Positions 18,227 to 26,528 of a stretch of 64,000 nt of DNA are shown one piece after another; the stretch's first letter is position 1; the number at the start of each line of letters is the position of its first letter. The notes beneath the pieces were generated by a model, which was given only the letters and a program-made list of their open reading frames with translations, ran no database searches and had not been told where the DNA came from. The DNA comes from Lutimaribacter salitolerans (lineage in GTDB: Bacteria; Pseudomonadota; Alphaproteobacteria; Rhodobacterales; Rhodobacteraceae). The stretch lies in assembly GCF_042677865.1 (NCBI RefSeq), contig NZ_JBHUDD010000053.1, positions 72,253-136,252 of the forward strand. The letters run 5' to 3'. A program made the translations under genes and the position numbers.

Positions 18227-18979
18227 GTGGAACTGGGGTGGTCGTTTTTTGCAATCGCGGCACCGGCGGTGATGTTCGCGGGGATTTCCAAGGGCGGCTT
18301 CGGATCAGGGGCGGCCTTTGCTGCCGCGTCGATTCTGGCGCTGGTGCTGGAGCCTGGACAGGCGCTGGGGATCATGCTGCCGCTGCTGATGCTCATCGAT
18401 GTCAGCACGCTGCGCCCCTATTGGGGACGCTGGAGCATGCCCGACGCGAGGCTGCTGATCGCGGGGGCTGTGCCGGGCGTCGTGCTGGGGGCTTGGCTGT
18501 ATCAGATCGCGGATGCCGACGTGTTTCGCGTGCTGATCGGGGTGATTTCCGTGGGGTTCGTTGCCTGGCAGATGGCGCAGAAGTCCGGGCTGGTGCGCTC
18601 GCCCGCGCAGGGGCTGCCGATCTGGGCAGGCGGGCTGGCCGGGGCCGTGGCGGGGTTTACCAGTTTTGTCAGCCACGCGGGCGGCCCGCCGGCGGCGGTC
18701 TGGCTGCTGTCGCGCGGGCTGGACAAGACCACGTTTCAGGCGACCACCGTGATCCTGTTCTGGATCATCAATATCGTGAAATTCGTGCCTTATGCGTTTC
18801 TGGGCATCTTCACCGCGCAAACGCTGCTGGTTGATCTGATCCTCGCCCCCTTTGCCGTGCTTGGGGCGTGGCTGGGGGTGCGCGCCCACCGGATCGTGCC
18901 GGAGCGCGCGTTTTTCGCCCTGACCTATGTGCTGCTGACAGTGACCGGCACGAAACTGATCTGGGACGGATTGACCTGA
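18227..18979 (+). CDS. TauE/SafE-family membrane transporter
   Basis: A protein of 250 residues and about eight hydrophobic helices, in the TauE/SafE (DUF81) permease family, which exports sulfite, sulfoacetate or related anions. The family repeat is seen as GISKGGFGSGAAFAAAS near the N-terminus and GFTSFVSHAGGPPAAVWLL in the middle. The GTG at 18227 is chosen because it follows a G-rich stretch and starts just before helix 1; an ATG at 18116 would add 37 polar residues. The substrate is unknown. A second family member at 50763 sits in the taurine cluster. Its stop abuts the stop of the convergent gene with no gap. Confidence 0.82.
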   Translation: MELGWSFFAIAAPAVMFAGISKGGFGSGAAFAAASILALVLEPGQALGIMLPLLMLIDVSTLRPYWGRWSMPDARLLIAGAVPGVVLGAWLYQIADADVFRVLIGVISVGFVAWQMAQKSGLVRSPAQGLPIWAGGLAGAVAGFTSFVSHAGGPPAAVWLLSRGLDKTTFQATTVILFWIINIVKFVPYAFLGIFTAQTLLVDLILAPFAVLGAWLGVRAHRIVPERAFFALTYVLLTVTGTKLIWDGLT

Positions 18980-19285
18980 TCACGCATCATCGCCGGGCTT
19001 GGGCAGCGCCTTGGCCATCGCCTCATACGCCTGACCGCTGGCGATCAGGCAGGTCACGCCGGCGGCTGAGGTGACCGTGATCGTCCATGTGCCGGTAGCC
19101 TGCGCGGCAAACACCTCGATCACCGCGTTATTGCCCCCAAGGCCGATCGACTGCCGGGTTTCGCCGTATTTTTCGGCCAGCCGGGCCACCACCGTATCGC
19201 GGGGCGCGCAATTGCCCCCCTGCGCCTGCACCGGGGTCGCCACCGCACCCAACAGCATCGCAACACAAATCCGCCGCATCGTCAC
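18980..19285 (-). CDS. Small secreted protein of unknown function
   Basis: A 101-residue protein with a signal peptide ending near AQA (about residue 21). The mature part (about 80 residues) has two cysteines, CAPRD near the start and VTCLIASG, which could form a disulphide in the periplasm. The stretch TWTITVTSAAGVTCLIASGQ looks like a small beta-rich fold. I believe similar small exported proteins occur in Rhodobacteraceae but recognise no named domain. It is convergent with the TauE/SafE gene and divergent from mcl2. Confidence 0.65.
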   Translation of the reverse strand: MTMRRICVAMLLGAVATPVQAQGGNCAPRDTVVARLAEKYGETRQSIGLGGNNAVIEVFAAQATGTWTITVTSAAGVTCLIASGQAYEAMAKALPKPGDDA

Positions 19286-19453
19286 ACCCCCTTCATGCGT
19301 GTGCTCAAGACCGGATCAGCCTGCGCCGTGTCAGTGAAAAACTGGTTAACGCGGCGTCCAGTCCCGTGGCTTGCTGCACCGCGGCACGAAAGACCTTGAA
19401 CAATCGCGCAAAAAAGTGGCACAGATCGCGCAACTTTGTTTCGGGAGAGATTC

Positions 19454-20317
19454 ATGGACGCCATCACCGACGCCAAAGTGCGCCCCTACCGCTCGGTTCT
19501 TTACATCCCCGGCTCGAAAGAGCGCGCGCTGGACAAGGCCCGCAGCCTGCCGGTTGATGCGATCATCTTCGATCTCGAAGATGCGGTGACACCCGACGCG
19601 AAAGAGGCCGCGCGCGATACGCTGAACGCGGCGCTGTCCATGGGCGGCTATGGCGACCGGATGCGCATCATCCGTATCAACGGGCTCGACAGCCCCTGGG
19701 GTGCGGGCGATGTCGCCACGCTCAAGGATGCCGATTGTGATGCCTTTCTTCTGCCCAAGGTGAACTCCGCCGCCGATGTGCAGGCGCTGGCCGATATGCT
19801 GGGCAATGACATGCCGATCTGGGCGATGATAGAAACGCCGCTGGGTGTGCTGAACGCGCTGGAAATTGCAGCGCATCCACAACTGACCGGCTTTGTCGCG
19901 GGCACCAACGATCTGGCCAAGGAACTGAACTGCCGCGCGCGGGCCGACCGTCTGCCGATGATGCTGGCGCTGCAGACCATGCTGATGGCCGCCCGCGCGC
20001 ATGGCGTCATCGCCATCGACGGCGTCTACAACCAGTATCAGGATACCGACGGGCTGCGCGCCGAATGCGAACAGGGTCGCGATCTGGGATTTGACGGTAA
20101 GACGCTGATCCACCCCGCGCAGATCGACGTGGCGAACGAGTGTTTCTCGCCCTCGGAGGCCGAGATCGACTTGGCCAAGCGCCAGATCGAAGCCTTTGAA
20201 GAGGTCGAGCGCACAGGTCAGGGCGTGGCCGTGGTGGATGGCAAAATCGTCGAAAACCTGCATGTTGAGACCGCGAAAAAGATTCTGGCGATGGCATCCT
20301 CCATCGCCTCCCTCTAG
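19454..20317 (+). CDS. mcl2: (3S)-malyl-CoA thioesterase / HpcH-HpaI citrate lyase family protein
   Basis: CitE-like TIM-barrel enzyme. In Rhodobacter sphaeroides the paralogue Mcl2 hydrolyses (3S)-malyl-CoA to malate, giving apparent malate synthase activity in the ethylmalonyl-CoA pathway. Visible motifs are RSVLYIPGSKERALDKA, the Mg-binding FDLEDAV, RINGLDSPWG, LLPKVNSAADV and KTLIHPAQI. The length of 287 residues fits Mcl2 better than the longer lyase Mcl1. GGGAGAGA four bases before the ATG at 19454 supports that start over an upstream ATG at 19436. Clustering with mch strengthens the call; a different CitE-like lyase remains possible. Confidence 0.82.
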   Translation: MDAITDAKVRPYRSVLYIPGSKERALDKARSLPVDAIIFDLEDAVTPDAKEAARDTLNAALSMGGYGDRMRIIRINGLDSPWGAGDVATLKDADCDAFLLPKVNSAADVQALADMLGNDMPIWAMIETPLGVLNALEIAAHPQLTGFVAGTNDLAKELNCRARADRLPMMLALQTMLMAARAHGVIAIDGVYNQYQDTDGLRAECEQGRDLGFDGKTLIHPAQIDVANECFSPSEAEIDLAKRQIEAFEEVERTGQGVAVVDGKIVENLHVETAKKILAMASSIASL

Positions 20318-20329
20318 GCGGAGCAACCC

Positions 20330-20875
20330 ATGACCCTTCTTATCATCGGCCTGATCCTGTGGATCGCGGCACATCTCTTCAAACGGCTGGCCCCCGACAT
20401 GCGCGAGCAGATGGGCAACGCAGGCAAGGGCGGCGTGGCCGTTGCCATCATCGCAGGGCTTGTCCTGATGATCATCGGCTATCGTCAGGCCGAATTCGTC
20501 AACATCTGGTATCCGCCCGTCTGGACGGTGCATCTGAACAACCTGCTGATGCTGGTGGCGGTGTTCTTTTTTGCCTTGTCGCATTCCAAGGGGCGGCTGC
20601 GCGCGCGGTTCCGGCATCCGCAACTGGGCTCGGTCAAGATCTGGGCGGTGGCGCATCTGCTGGTCAACGGCGATCTGGCATCGATCATCCTGTTCGGCGG
20701 TCTGCTGGCCTGGGCCGTGGCCGAGGTCATCGTGATCAACCGCTCCGAACCCTGGATTCCGCCCGTGCCGGGCGAGCCCAAGCGCGATGTGATCCTGGTG
20801 GGCATCACGCTGGTCGCGTTTGGCCTGTTCTCTGCCATCCACGCCTGGCTGGGCGTCTGGCCATTCCCGGGGTAA
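20330..20875 (+). CDS. NnrU family membrane protein
   Basis: A protein of 181 residues with about five membrane helices. The NnrU family signature is visible: WTVHLNNLLMLVAVFFFALS, GRLRARFRHPQL and AHLLVNGDLASIILFGGLLAWA. NnrU was named from denitrification gene clusters, where its function is unresolved. This copy sits twelve bases after mcl2 and before the DUF1737 gene and mch, in an operon for C2/C3-CoA metabolism, so it is probably a general membrane protein rather than a denitrification factor. Confidence 0.85.
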   Translation: MTLLIIGLILWIAAHLFKRLAPDMREQMGNAGKGGVAVAIIAGLVLMIIGYRQAEFVNIWYPPVWTVHLNNLLMLVAVFFFALSHSKGRLRARFRHPQLGSVKIWAVAHLLVNGDLASIILFGGLLAWAVAEVIVINRSEPWIPPVPGEPKRDVILVGITLVAFGLFSAIHAWLGVWPFPG

Positions 20876-20879
20876 GCAC

Positions 20880-21083
20880 ATGAAACTTTACCGTTTTCTG
20901 ACCGCCGACGACACGTCGGCCTTTTGCCACAAGGTCACCGAGGCGCTGAACAAGGGCTGGGTGCTGCATGGCAGCCCCACCTACGGCTTTGACGCAGCGA
21001 ACGGCGTCATGCGCTGCGGGCAGGCCGTGGTCAAGGACGCCCCCGGCACCTATTCCCCCGACATCAAGCTTGGAGAGCAGTAA
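20880..21083 (+). CDS. DUF1737 domain small protein
   Basis: A 67-residue protein matching DUF1737 along its length: MKLYRFLTADDTSAFCHKVT, LNKGWVLHGSPTYGFD, CGQAVVK. It is probably soluble and monomeric, with no known role. It starts four bases after the nnrU stop and ends three bases before mch, so it is translated within the mcl2-mch operon. The start at 20880 is chosen by family length; the longer frame from 20820 runs back through nnrU. Confidence 0.85.
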   Translation: MKLYRFLTADDTSAFCHKVTEALNKGWVLHGSPTYGFDAANGVMRCGQAVVKDAPGTYSPDIKLGEQ

Positions 21084-21086
21084 CAC

Positions 21087-22118
21087 ATGGCCAAGACCAA
21101 CCCGGGCCGCTTTTTCGAGGATTACCAGCTCGGGCAGGTGATCGACCACGCCGTGCCGCGAACCATCAAGATGGGCGAACGCGCGCTTTATCACGCGCTT
21201 TACCCGGCCCGGCACGCGCTGCATTCGTCGGACGCATTCGCGCAATCCTGTGGTCTGCCGTTCAGCCCGCTGGACGATCTGGTGACGTTTCACACCGTGT
21301 TCGGCAAGACCGTGCCGGATGTGTCGCTGAACGCCGTGGCCAACCTTGGCTATGCCGAGGGGCGCTGGATCACGCCGCTTTGGCCCGGCGACACGATCAC
21401 CGCCACATCCGAGGTGATCGGGCTCAAGGAGAACTCGAACGGCAAGACCGGCGTTGTCTGGGTCCGCACCACCGGGCGCAACCAGCATGGGGAAACGCTG
21501 CTCAGCTATGTCCGCTGGGTCATGGTGCGCAAACACCACCTAGACGTACCCGCCCCCGAAACGGTGATCCCCGATCTGAAACCGGCGCTGGAGGTCGGCG
21601 ATCTGGTGATCCCCGAGGGGCTGGATTTCACCGGCTATGATTTCGCCTTGGCAGGCGAACCACACCGCCTTGGCGACTACGAGGTGGGCGAAACCATCGA
21701 CCATGTCGATGGCGTCACCGTCGAAGAGGCCGAGCACATGATGGCCACCCGCCTGTGGCAGAACACCGCCAAGGTGCATTTCGATGCCACCTTCCGCCCC
21801 GATGGCCAGCGCCTGATCTATGGCGGTCATGTCATCAGCATGGCCCGCGCGCTGTCGTTCAACGGGCTGGCCAATGCGCAGATGATCGTCGGGCTGAACG
21901 GCGGGGCCCATGCCAATCCATGCTTCAGCGGGCAGACCATCAAGGCGTGGTCGCAGGTGCTGGACAAGGCCGAAACCGACCGGCCCGGCGTGGGCGCGAT
22001 CCGGCTGCGACTGGTGGCGACCAAGGGCGGCGCGCCGTTCGAGCTGAAAGGCGAGGATGGCAAGTACCTGTCCGATGTCCTGCTGGATCTGGACTATTGG
22101 GCCTTGATGCCCGTCTGA
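21087..22118 (+). CDS. mch: Mesaconyl-C1-CoA hydratase (beta-methylmalyl-CoA dehydratase)
   Basis: Interconverts beta-methylmalyl-CoA and mesaconyl-CoA in the ethylmalonyl-CoA pathway for acetyl-CoA assimilation. The 343 residues form a double MaoC-like hotdog protein opening with NPGRFFEDYQLGQVIDHAVP and containing GRWITPLWPGDTITATSEVI and IYGGHVISMARALSFNG. This agrees with the Rhodobacter sphaeroides Mch family. Its neighbour mcl2 acts on closely related malyl-CoA esters. It is the last tightly spaced gene of the operon, and about 100 bases separate it from the next small ORF. Confidence 0.9.
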   Translation: MAKTNPGRFFEDYQLGQVIDHAVPRTIKMGERALYHALYPARHALHSSDAFAQSCGLPFSPLDDLVTFHTVFGKTVPDVSLNAVANLGYAEGRWITPLWPGDTITATSEVIGLKENSNGKTGVVWVRTTGRNQHGETLLSYVRWVMVRKHHLDVPAPETVIPDLKPALEVGDLVIPEGLDFTGYDFALAGEPHRLGDYEVGETIDHVDGVTVEEAEHMMATRLWQNTAKVHFDATFRPDGQRLIYGGHVISMARALSFNGLANAQMIVGLNGGAHANPCFSGQTIKAWSQVLDKAETDRPGVGAIRLRLVATKGGAPFELKGEDGKYLSDVLLDLDYWALMPV

Positions 22119-22224
22119 TCCTGCGGGTATTGATCCCCAAAACCGAAACACTTGTGCCCCCGTCGCCCCCTTCGCTACAGTGCCTGCAAGGGGGAGGACG
22201 GGAATCAAGCAAGGAGGCCACCTT

Positions 22225-22431
22225 ATGGGGACGGCACCCGATTATCCGTCGTTTGACGACATCATTGGCGCACCGCAGGACCGAATCGCGGACATGATTC
22301 TGGAGTTGCAGACAAAACGCCAGTTCAGCACGCTCGTACATGACCTGAACACCCACCTGCTGAGCGGGGCTCCGGCACAGCGTGATCGCGCGCGGCGGGC
22401 GCTTCACAGTCTTGGATTCGTTTTGACCTGA
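22225..22431 (+). CDS. Small hypothetical protein (68 aa)
   Basis: An open frame of 68 residues with a strong ribosome-binding site, AAGGAGG, seven bases before ATG 22225. The product looks soluble and helical (RIADMILELQTKRQFSTLVH then an Arg-rich helix), with no cysteines and no membrane helix. I do not recognise the family. Codon use (G/C third positions) is like its neighbours. It lies between mch and the sdhC promoter. The in-frame ATG at 22180 lacks a comparable site and is rejected. Confidence 0.6.
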   Translation: MGTAPDYPSFDDIIGAPQDRIADMILELQTKRQFSTLVHDLNTHLLSGAPAQRDRARRALHSLGFVLT

Positions 22432-22459
22432 CCGGCACCGACACTAGTTCTGACTTGAA

Positions 22460-22490
22460 TGTGATCACACGCCAGCGGCATGTGATCACA
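22460..22490 (+). promoter_or_regulatory. Tandem palindromic operator upstream of sdhC
   Basis: TGTGATCACA occurs at 22460-22469 and again at 22481-22490, 21 bases centre to centre and about 137-167 bases before the sdhC ATG. The words and spacing match those before sucC, so the same regulator probably controls the sdh and suc operons. Two full helical turns between sites suggest cooperative binding of two dimers. Confidence 0.72.
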
Positions 22491-22626
22491 AACCCCAAGA
22501 TAGCGGCAATTTGCGCGGCATTATCCCAAGATCAGGGCTTTGCCTGCGTGACAGCGGCGCTAAAACCATGCACAACGACACGCGACACAAGGTATACCGT
22601 CGTGTGCAGACACCAAGGGACGACCA

Positions 22627-23010
22627 ATGGCTGACGTAAACCGGGGCAATCGCCCGCTTTCACCCCATCTTTCCATCTACCGCCCGCAGATCACCTCGAT
22701 CTCGTCGATCCTGACCCGGATCACCGGCAACGCGCTGATCGTCGCCGGGCTGCTGATCGTGTGGTGGTTCCTCGCCGCCTCATCCGGCCCGGACTATTTC
22801 GCCGTCGCGGACGGTTTCCTGCGCAGCTGGTTCGGCAATCTGGTGCTGACCCTGTCGCTGCTGGGCCTGTGGTATCACACGCTGGCAGGCATCCGGCACC
22901 TGATCTGGGACAACGCCATGATGCTGGAACTGGAACTGGCTGAAAAGCTGGGCTGGGGCTGCATTGCGGGCTCGGTCGTGCTGACCATCATAACCCTGCT
23001 GATCGTCTGA
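22627..23010 (+). CDS. sdhC: Succinate dehydrogenase cytochrome b556 subunit
   Basis: Membrane anchor of complex II that binds haem b and quinone. The 127 residues contain the signature RPLSPHLSIYRPQITSISSI at the N-terminus, three membrane helices, and LWYHTLAGIRHLIWD with the haem-ligand histidine. First gene of the sdh operon, ten bases before sdhD. The promoter region carries the tandem TGTGATCACA operator. Confidence 0.96.
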   Translation: MADVNRGNRPLSPHLSIYRPQITSISSILTRITGNALIVAGLLIVWWFLAASSGPDYFAVADGFLRSWFGNLVLTLSLLGLWYHTLAGIRHLIWDNAMMLELELAEKLGWGCIAGSVVLTIITLLIV

Positions 23011-23020
23011 GGAGGCCGAC

Positions 23021-23392
23021 ATGCGTTACCTGACAGACCGCAAACGGGCCATGGGCCTTGGCTCGGCCAAATCCGGCGTGCACCATTTCTGGGCAATGAA
23101 AGTGTCGTCCGTGGCGCTGCTGATCCTGATACCGCTGTTCGTCTTCACCTTCGGCCCGGCCCTTGGCGGCAGCTACGAAGAGGTCACGGCCTATTTCGCG
23201 CGCCCCTTTCCCGCGCTGGTCGCCGCGCTAACCTTCATCGTGGGATGGAAACATTTCAACGACGGCGCGCAGGTCCTGATCGAAGACTACGTGCACGGAG
23301 CAACCCAAAGGATCACCCTGATCCTGGTGACCTGCCTGTCCTACGCCGCAATGGCGACCGGGCTGTTCGCCATCGCCAAAATCGCGCTTTAA
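23021..23392 (+). CDS. sdhD: Succinate dehydrogenase hydrophobic membrane anchor subunit
   Basis: Second membrane anchor of complex II. The 123 residues include a conserved polar N-terminus (MGLGSAKSGVHHFWAMKVSS), three membrane helices, and FIVGWKHFNDGAQVLIEDYV with the candidate haem and quinone-site histidine and aspartate. It lies between sdhC and sdhA with short gaps. Confidence 0.95.
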   Translation: MRYLTDRKRAMGLGSAKSGVHHFWAMKVSSVALLILIPLFVFTFGPALGGSYEEVTAYFARPFPALVAALTFIVGWKHFNDGAQVLIEDYVHGATQRITLILVTCLSYAAMATGLFAIAKIAL

Positions 23393-23414
23393 GAAATACC
23401 GGAGAACACAACGA

Positions 23415-25220
23415 ATGGCTGCTTACGAATACGAGACGCATGACTATGACGTCGTGGTCGTCGGTGCCGGTGGCGCGGGCCTGCGCGCGACCCTTGGCAT
23501 GGCCGAACAGGGCCTGCGCACCGCCTGCGTGACCAAGGTGTTCCCGACCCGTTCGCACACCGTGGCAGCACAGGGCGGCATCGCCGCGTCGCTGTCCAAC
23601 ATGGGGCCGGATCACTGGCAGTGGCACATGTTCGACACCGTCAAGGGTTCGGATTACCTGGGCGACACCGACGCGATGGAGTATCTGGCGCGCGAGGCCC
23701 CCAAGGCCGTGTACGAGCTGGAGCATTACGGCGTCCCCTTCAGCCGCACCGAAGAGGGCAAGATCTATCAGCGGCCCTTTGGCGGGCACACCACCGAGTT
23801 TGGCGAAGGCCCCCCGGTGCAGCGCACCTGCGCCGCCGCCGACCGCACCGGCCACGCGATCCTGCACACGCTGTATGGTCAGTCGCTCAAGCAAAAGGCC
23901 GAGTTTTACATCGAGTATTTCGCCCTCGACCTGATCATGTCGGATGATGGCGTGTGCACAGGCGTCGTCTGCTGGAAGCTGAACGATGGCACGATGCACG
24001 TGTTCAATGCCAAGATGGTCGTGCTGGCCACCGGCGGCTATGGCCGCGCGTATTTCAGCGCGACATCGGCCCATACCTGCACCGGCGACGGTGGCGGCAT
24101 GGTGGCCCGCGCGGGCCTGCCGCTGCAGGATATGGAATTCGTGCAGTTCCACCCCACCGGCATCTATGGCGCGGGCTGCCTGATCACTGAAGGCGCGCGT
24201 GGCGAAGGCGGATATCTGACCAACTCCGAGGGCGAGCGGTTCATGGAACGCTATGCGCCCAACTACAAGGATCTGGCCCCGCGCGACTATGTCAGCCGCT
24301 GCATGACGATGGAGATCCGCGAAGGCCGCGGCGTGGGTGAACACGGCGATCACATCCACCTGAACCTCTCGCATCTGCCCGCCGAGGCGCTGAACCTGCG
24401 CCTGCCCGGCATTTCCGAATCCGCGCGCATCTTTGCCGGCGTCGATGTCACCAAGCAGCCGATCCCGGTTCTGCCGACCGTGCATTACAACATGGGCGGC
24501 ATCCCCACGAACTACTGGGGCGAGGTGATCAACCCCACCGCTGACGATCCCAACGCGATCGTCCCCGGCCTGATGGCCGTGGGCGAGGCCGGTTGCGCCT
24601 CGGTGCACGGGGCCAACCGCCTTGGGTCGAACTCGCTGATCGACCTTGTGGTGTTCGGCCGCGCCGCCGCCATCCGCGCCGGCAAGGTGGTGGATCGCGA
24701 CGCGCCCGCCCCGACGCTGAACAAACCGGCCATCGATGCCGCGTTCGACCGTTTCGACGGGCTGCGCCACGCAGATGGCGGCACGCCCACCGCCGAACTT
24801 CGGCTGGACATGCAGCGCACCATGCAAGAAGACGCCGCCGTCTTCCGCACCTCGGACACCCTGAAAAAGGGTTTGGACAAGATGGTGGACATCGCCGGCA
24901 AGCTGGATGATCTGAAGGTCACCGACCGCTCGCTGATCTGGAACAGCGACCTGATGGAAACGCTGGAACTGACCAACCTGATGCCCAACGCGCTGGCCAC
25001 GATCGCCGGGGCCGAGGCGCGCCAGGAAAGCCGCGGTGCCCACGCGCACGAGGATTTCCCCGAGCGCGACGATACCAACTGGCGCGTGCACACGATCGCC
25101 CGTGTCGAAGGCAACAGGATCGACCTGTCGCATCGCGGCGTGATCACCGACCCGCTGACCACCGAGGATCAGGGCGGCATCGCCACCGCGAGAATCGCCC
25201 CGAAGGTGCGGACGTTCTGA
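23415..25220 (+). CDS. sdhA: Succinate dehydrogenase flavoprotein subunit
   Basis: FAD-carrying catalytic subunit oxidising succinate to fumarate. The 601 residues show the FAD fold VVVGAGGAGLRATLGMAEQG, the covalent-flavin histidine in TRSHTVAAQGGIAASL, FHPTGIYGAGCLITEGARGE, and MGGIPTN in the active-site region. A Gly-Ser-Asn-rich GANRLGSNSLIDLVVFGRAA motif follows. Its TGA overlaps the ATG of the next gene by one base (TGATG), so the lipoprotein gene is coupled to it. Confidence 0.97.
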   Translation: MAAYEYETHDYDVVVVGAGGAGLRATLGMAEQGLRTACVTKVFPTRSHTVAAQGGIAASLSNMGPDHWQWHMFDTVKGSDYLGDTDAMEYLAREAPKAVYELEHYGVPFSRTEEGKIYQRPFGGHTTEFGEGPPVQRTCAAADRTGHAILHTLYGQSLKQKAEFYIEYFALDLIMSDDGVCTGVVCWKLNDGTMHVFNAKMVVLATGGYGRAYFSATSAHTCTGDGGGMVARAGLPLQDMEFVQFHPTGIYGAGCLITEGARGEGGYLTNSEGERFMERYAPNYKDLAPRDYVSRCMTMEIREGRGVGEHGDHIHLNLSHLPAEALNLRLPGISESARIFAGVDVTKQPIPVLPTVHYNMGGIPTNYWGEVINPTADDPNAIVPGLMAVGEAGCASVHGANRLGSNSLIDLVVFGRAAAIRAGKVVDRDAPAPTLNKPAIDAAFDRFDGLRHADGGTPTAELRLDMQRTMQEDAAVFRTSDTLKKGLDKMVDIAGKLDDLKVTDRSLIWNSDLMETLELTNLMPNALATIAGAEARQESRGAHAHEDFPERDDTNWRVHTIARVEGNRIDLSHRGVITDPLTTEDQGGIATARIAPKVRTF

Positions 25221-25549
25221 TGCGTCACGGTCTGGTCATGCTGCTTTGCGTGCCGCTGGCCGCCTGTTCTGTAGCGAATGATGCCGCAGACATGCTGGCC
25301 CGCGACCGCGCAAAGACTGTGGTCAACCAGATCGTTGCCGAACGTCTGCCCGGCGTGAATGCGGCACCCGTGACCGATTGCGTGATCGACAATGCCAGCG
25401 CATCCGAAATCGCGTTGGTCGCACGCGCATCGGTCACCGGGATCACCGAACGAACCGTCGACACCGTCGTTGATGTCACCCGTCGGCCGGAAACCCTGTC
25501 CTGTCTCGCGCAGAAAGGGCTTCCGATGCTCATGCAGGCCCGGCTATGA
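25220..25549 (+). CDS. Putative small lipoprotein within the sdh operon
   Basis: A 109-residue protein with a lipoprotein signal: a short charged start, a hydrophobic stretch, and the lipobox LAAC with Cys16. The mature part has two further cysteines (TDCVIDNAS and LSCLAQKGLP) that could form a disulphide. It overlaps the sdhA stop by one base. I recognise no domain but believe similar small proteins occur between sdhA and sdhB in other Rhodobacteraceae. A role in complex II is not shown; co-transcription alone is the evidence. Confidence 0.7.
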   Translation: MRHGLVMLLCVPLAACSVANDAADMLARDRAKTVVNQIVAERLPGVNAAPVTDCVIDNASASEIALVARASVTGITERTVDTVVDVTRRPETLSCLAQKGLPMLMQARL

Positions 25550-25622
25550 TGATACATCCGGGCATATTCCAGACTCTGGCAGCGCGGGTGATACCGTCAA
25601 AGTGTTATGGAAAGGCCATGGC

Positions 25623-26357
25623 ATGACCGCGACAGATACCACCAAGGACAATCTGGCTCCGGTTCCTCCGGCAGAGGGTCTGCAATACCTGCGTTTCCTC
25701 GAGAATATGCATAAACACCTGCAGCCCGAATGGTATCTCGAGGTCGGCACCGCACAGGGGGCAAGCCTGAAGCTTGCGACCTGCAAGGTCATGGCCATTG
25801 ATCCGCGGTTTCAGATCCAGCCGGACAACATGGGCGGGCGTCCGCAGACCCATCTGTTCGAAACCACCAGCGACGAGTTCTTCGCCTCGGGCATCGCGCG
25901 GCAGCTTGCGTCGACAATCGACCTGGCCTTTCTGGATGGAATGCACCTATTCGAATACCTGCTGCGCGACTTCATCAACACGGAAAAGCTGTGCCGCCCT
26001 GACAGCGTGATCGTCCTTCACGACCTTGTTCCACCGACCTACATAGCCGCAGAACGCGACTGGGACCGCAAACGTACCAAGCAGTGGACCGGCGATGTCT
26101 GGAAGGTAGGCGTAATCCTCAAGGAATACCGCCCCGATCTCGATCTGCGCGTCGCCAACTGCCGACCTACCGGTCTGGGCGTCATCACGTCTCTGAACCC
26201 GGATGACACGACGCTGGAAGATAACTACGACGAGATCGTTGCCCGATTCATGGACATGAGCCTTGATGACTACGGCACTGAAAAACTCAGCACACTGTTC
26301 AACATGCAGCGTGCCATGTCCCGGCATTTTCACGACTACGTCGGGGTGCCGGCATGA
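25623..26357 (+). CDS. Class I SAM-dependent methyltransferase-like protein (Methyltransf_24 type)
   Basis: A 244-residue protein with a Rossmann methyltransferase start WYLEVGTAQGASLKLATCKV, an acidic strand end KVMAIDPRF, and IDLAFLDGMHLFEYLLRDF, the DGxH pattern of the Methyltransf_24 group. VIVLHDLVPP follows. The substrate is unknown; relatives act on sugars or are encoded near glycosyltransferases. It lies inside the sdh operon between the lipoprotein and sdhB, which is unusual for its family. The start at 25623 is chosen by domain fit; the frame is open further upstream through the lipoprotein gene. Confidence 0.75.
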   Translation: MTATDTTKDNLAPVPPAEGLQYLRFLENMHKHLQPEWYLEVGTAQGASLKLATCKVMAIDPRFQIQPDNMGGRPQTHLFETTSDEFFASGIARQLASTIDLAFLDGMHLFEYLLRDFINTEKLCRPDSVIVLHDLVPPTYIAAERDWDRKRTKQWTGDVWKVGVILKEYRPDLDLRVANCRPTGLGVITSLNPDDTTLEDNYDEIVARFMDMSLDDYGTEKLSTLFNMQRAMSRHFHDYVGVPA

Positions 26358-26515
26358 TCCGTAACCCGGCTGTCAGGTACCAAAACCGCCTGCCACTGAT
26401 GGCACGCGGATCGCAGGGTGCCCACCGGCCCGCGCCGACAGCCATGATGCCGCGCCGGCCCAGCAGCATCACAACAGCCACGCCCCGGCCCGCCTCTCTG
26501 GTCGGACGACACTGA
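26354..26515 (+). CDS. Possible 53-codon ORF between methyltransferase and sdhB
   Basis: An ATG at 26354 overlaps the methyltransferase stop (ATGA) and opens a 53-residue frame ending 13 bases before sdhB. The product is Arg/Pro/Ala-rich and resembles nothing I know. The coupled start supports it, but the composition is also what a random GC-rich frame gives. It may simply be spacer. Confidence 0.25.
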   Translation: MIRNPAVRYQNRLPLMARGSQGAHRPAPTAMMPRRPSSITTATPRPASLVGRH

Positions 26516-26528
26516 AAAGGAAGAGCTT

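Noticed and set aside
22580..22612. GACACGCGACAC and GTCGTGTG before sdhC as an inverted repeat
   Set aside because: The arms match only partly and the loop is uneven; less convincing than the nearby tandem operator.
23313..25133. A 606-codon open frame opposite sdhA
   Set aside because: Antisense shadow of sdhA, which has all flavoprotein motifs.
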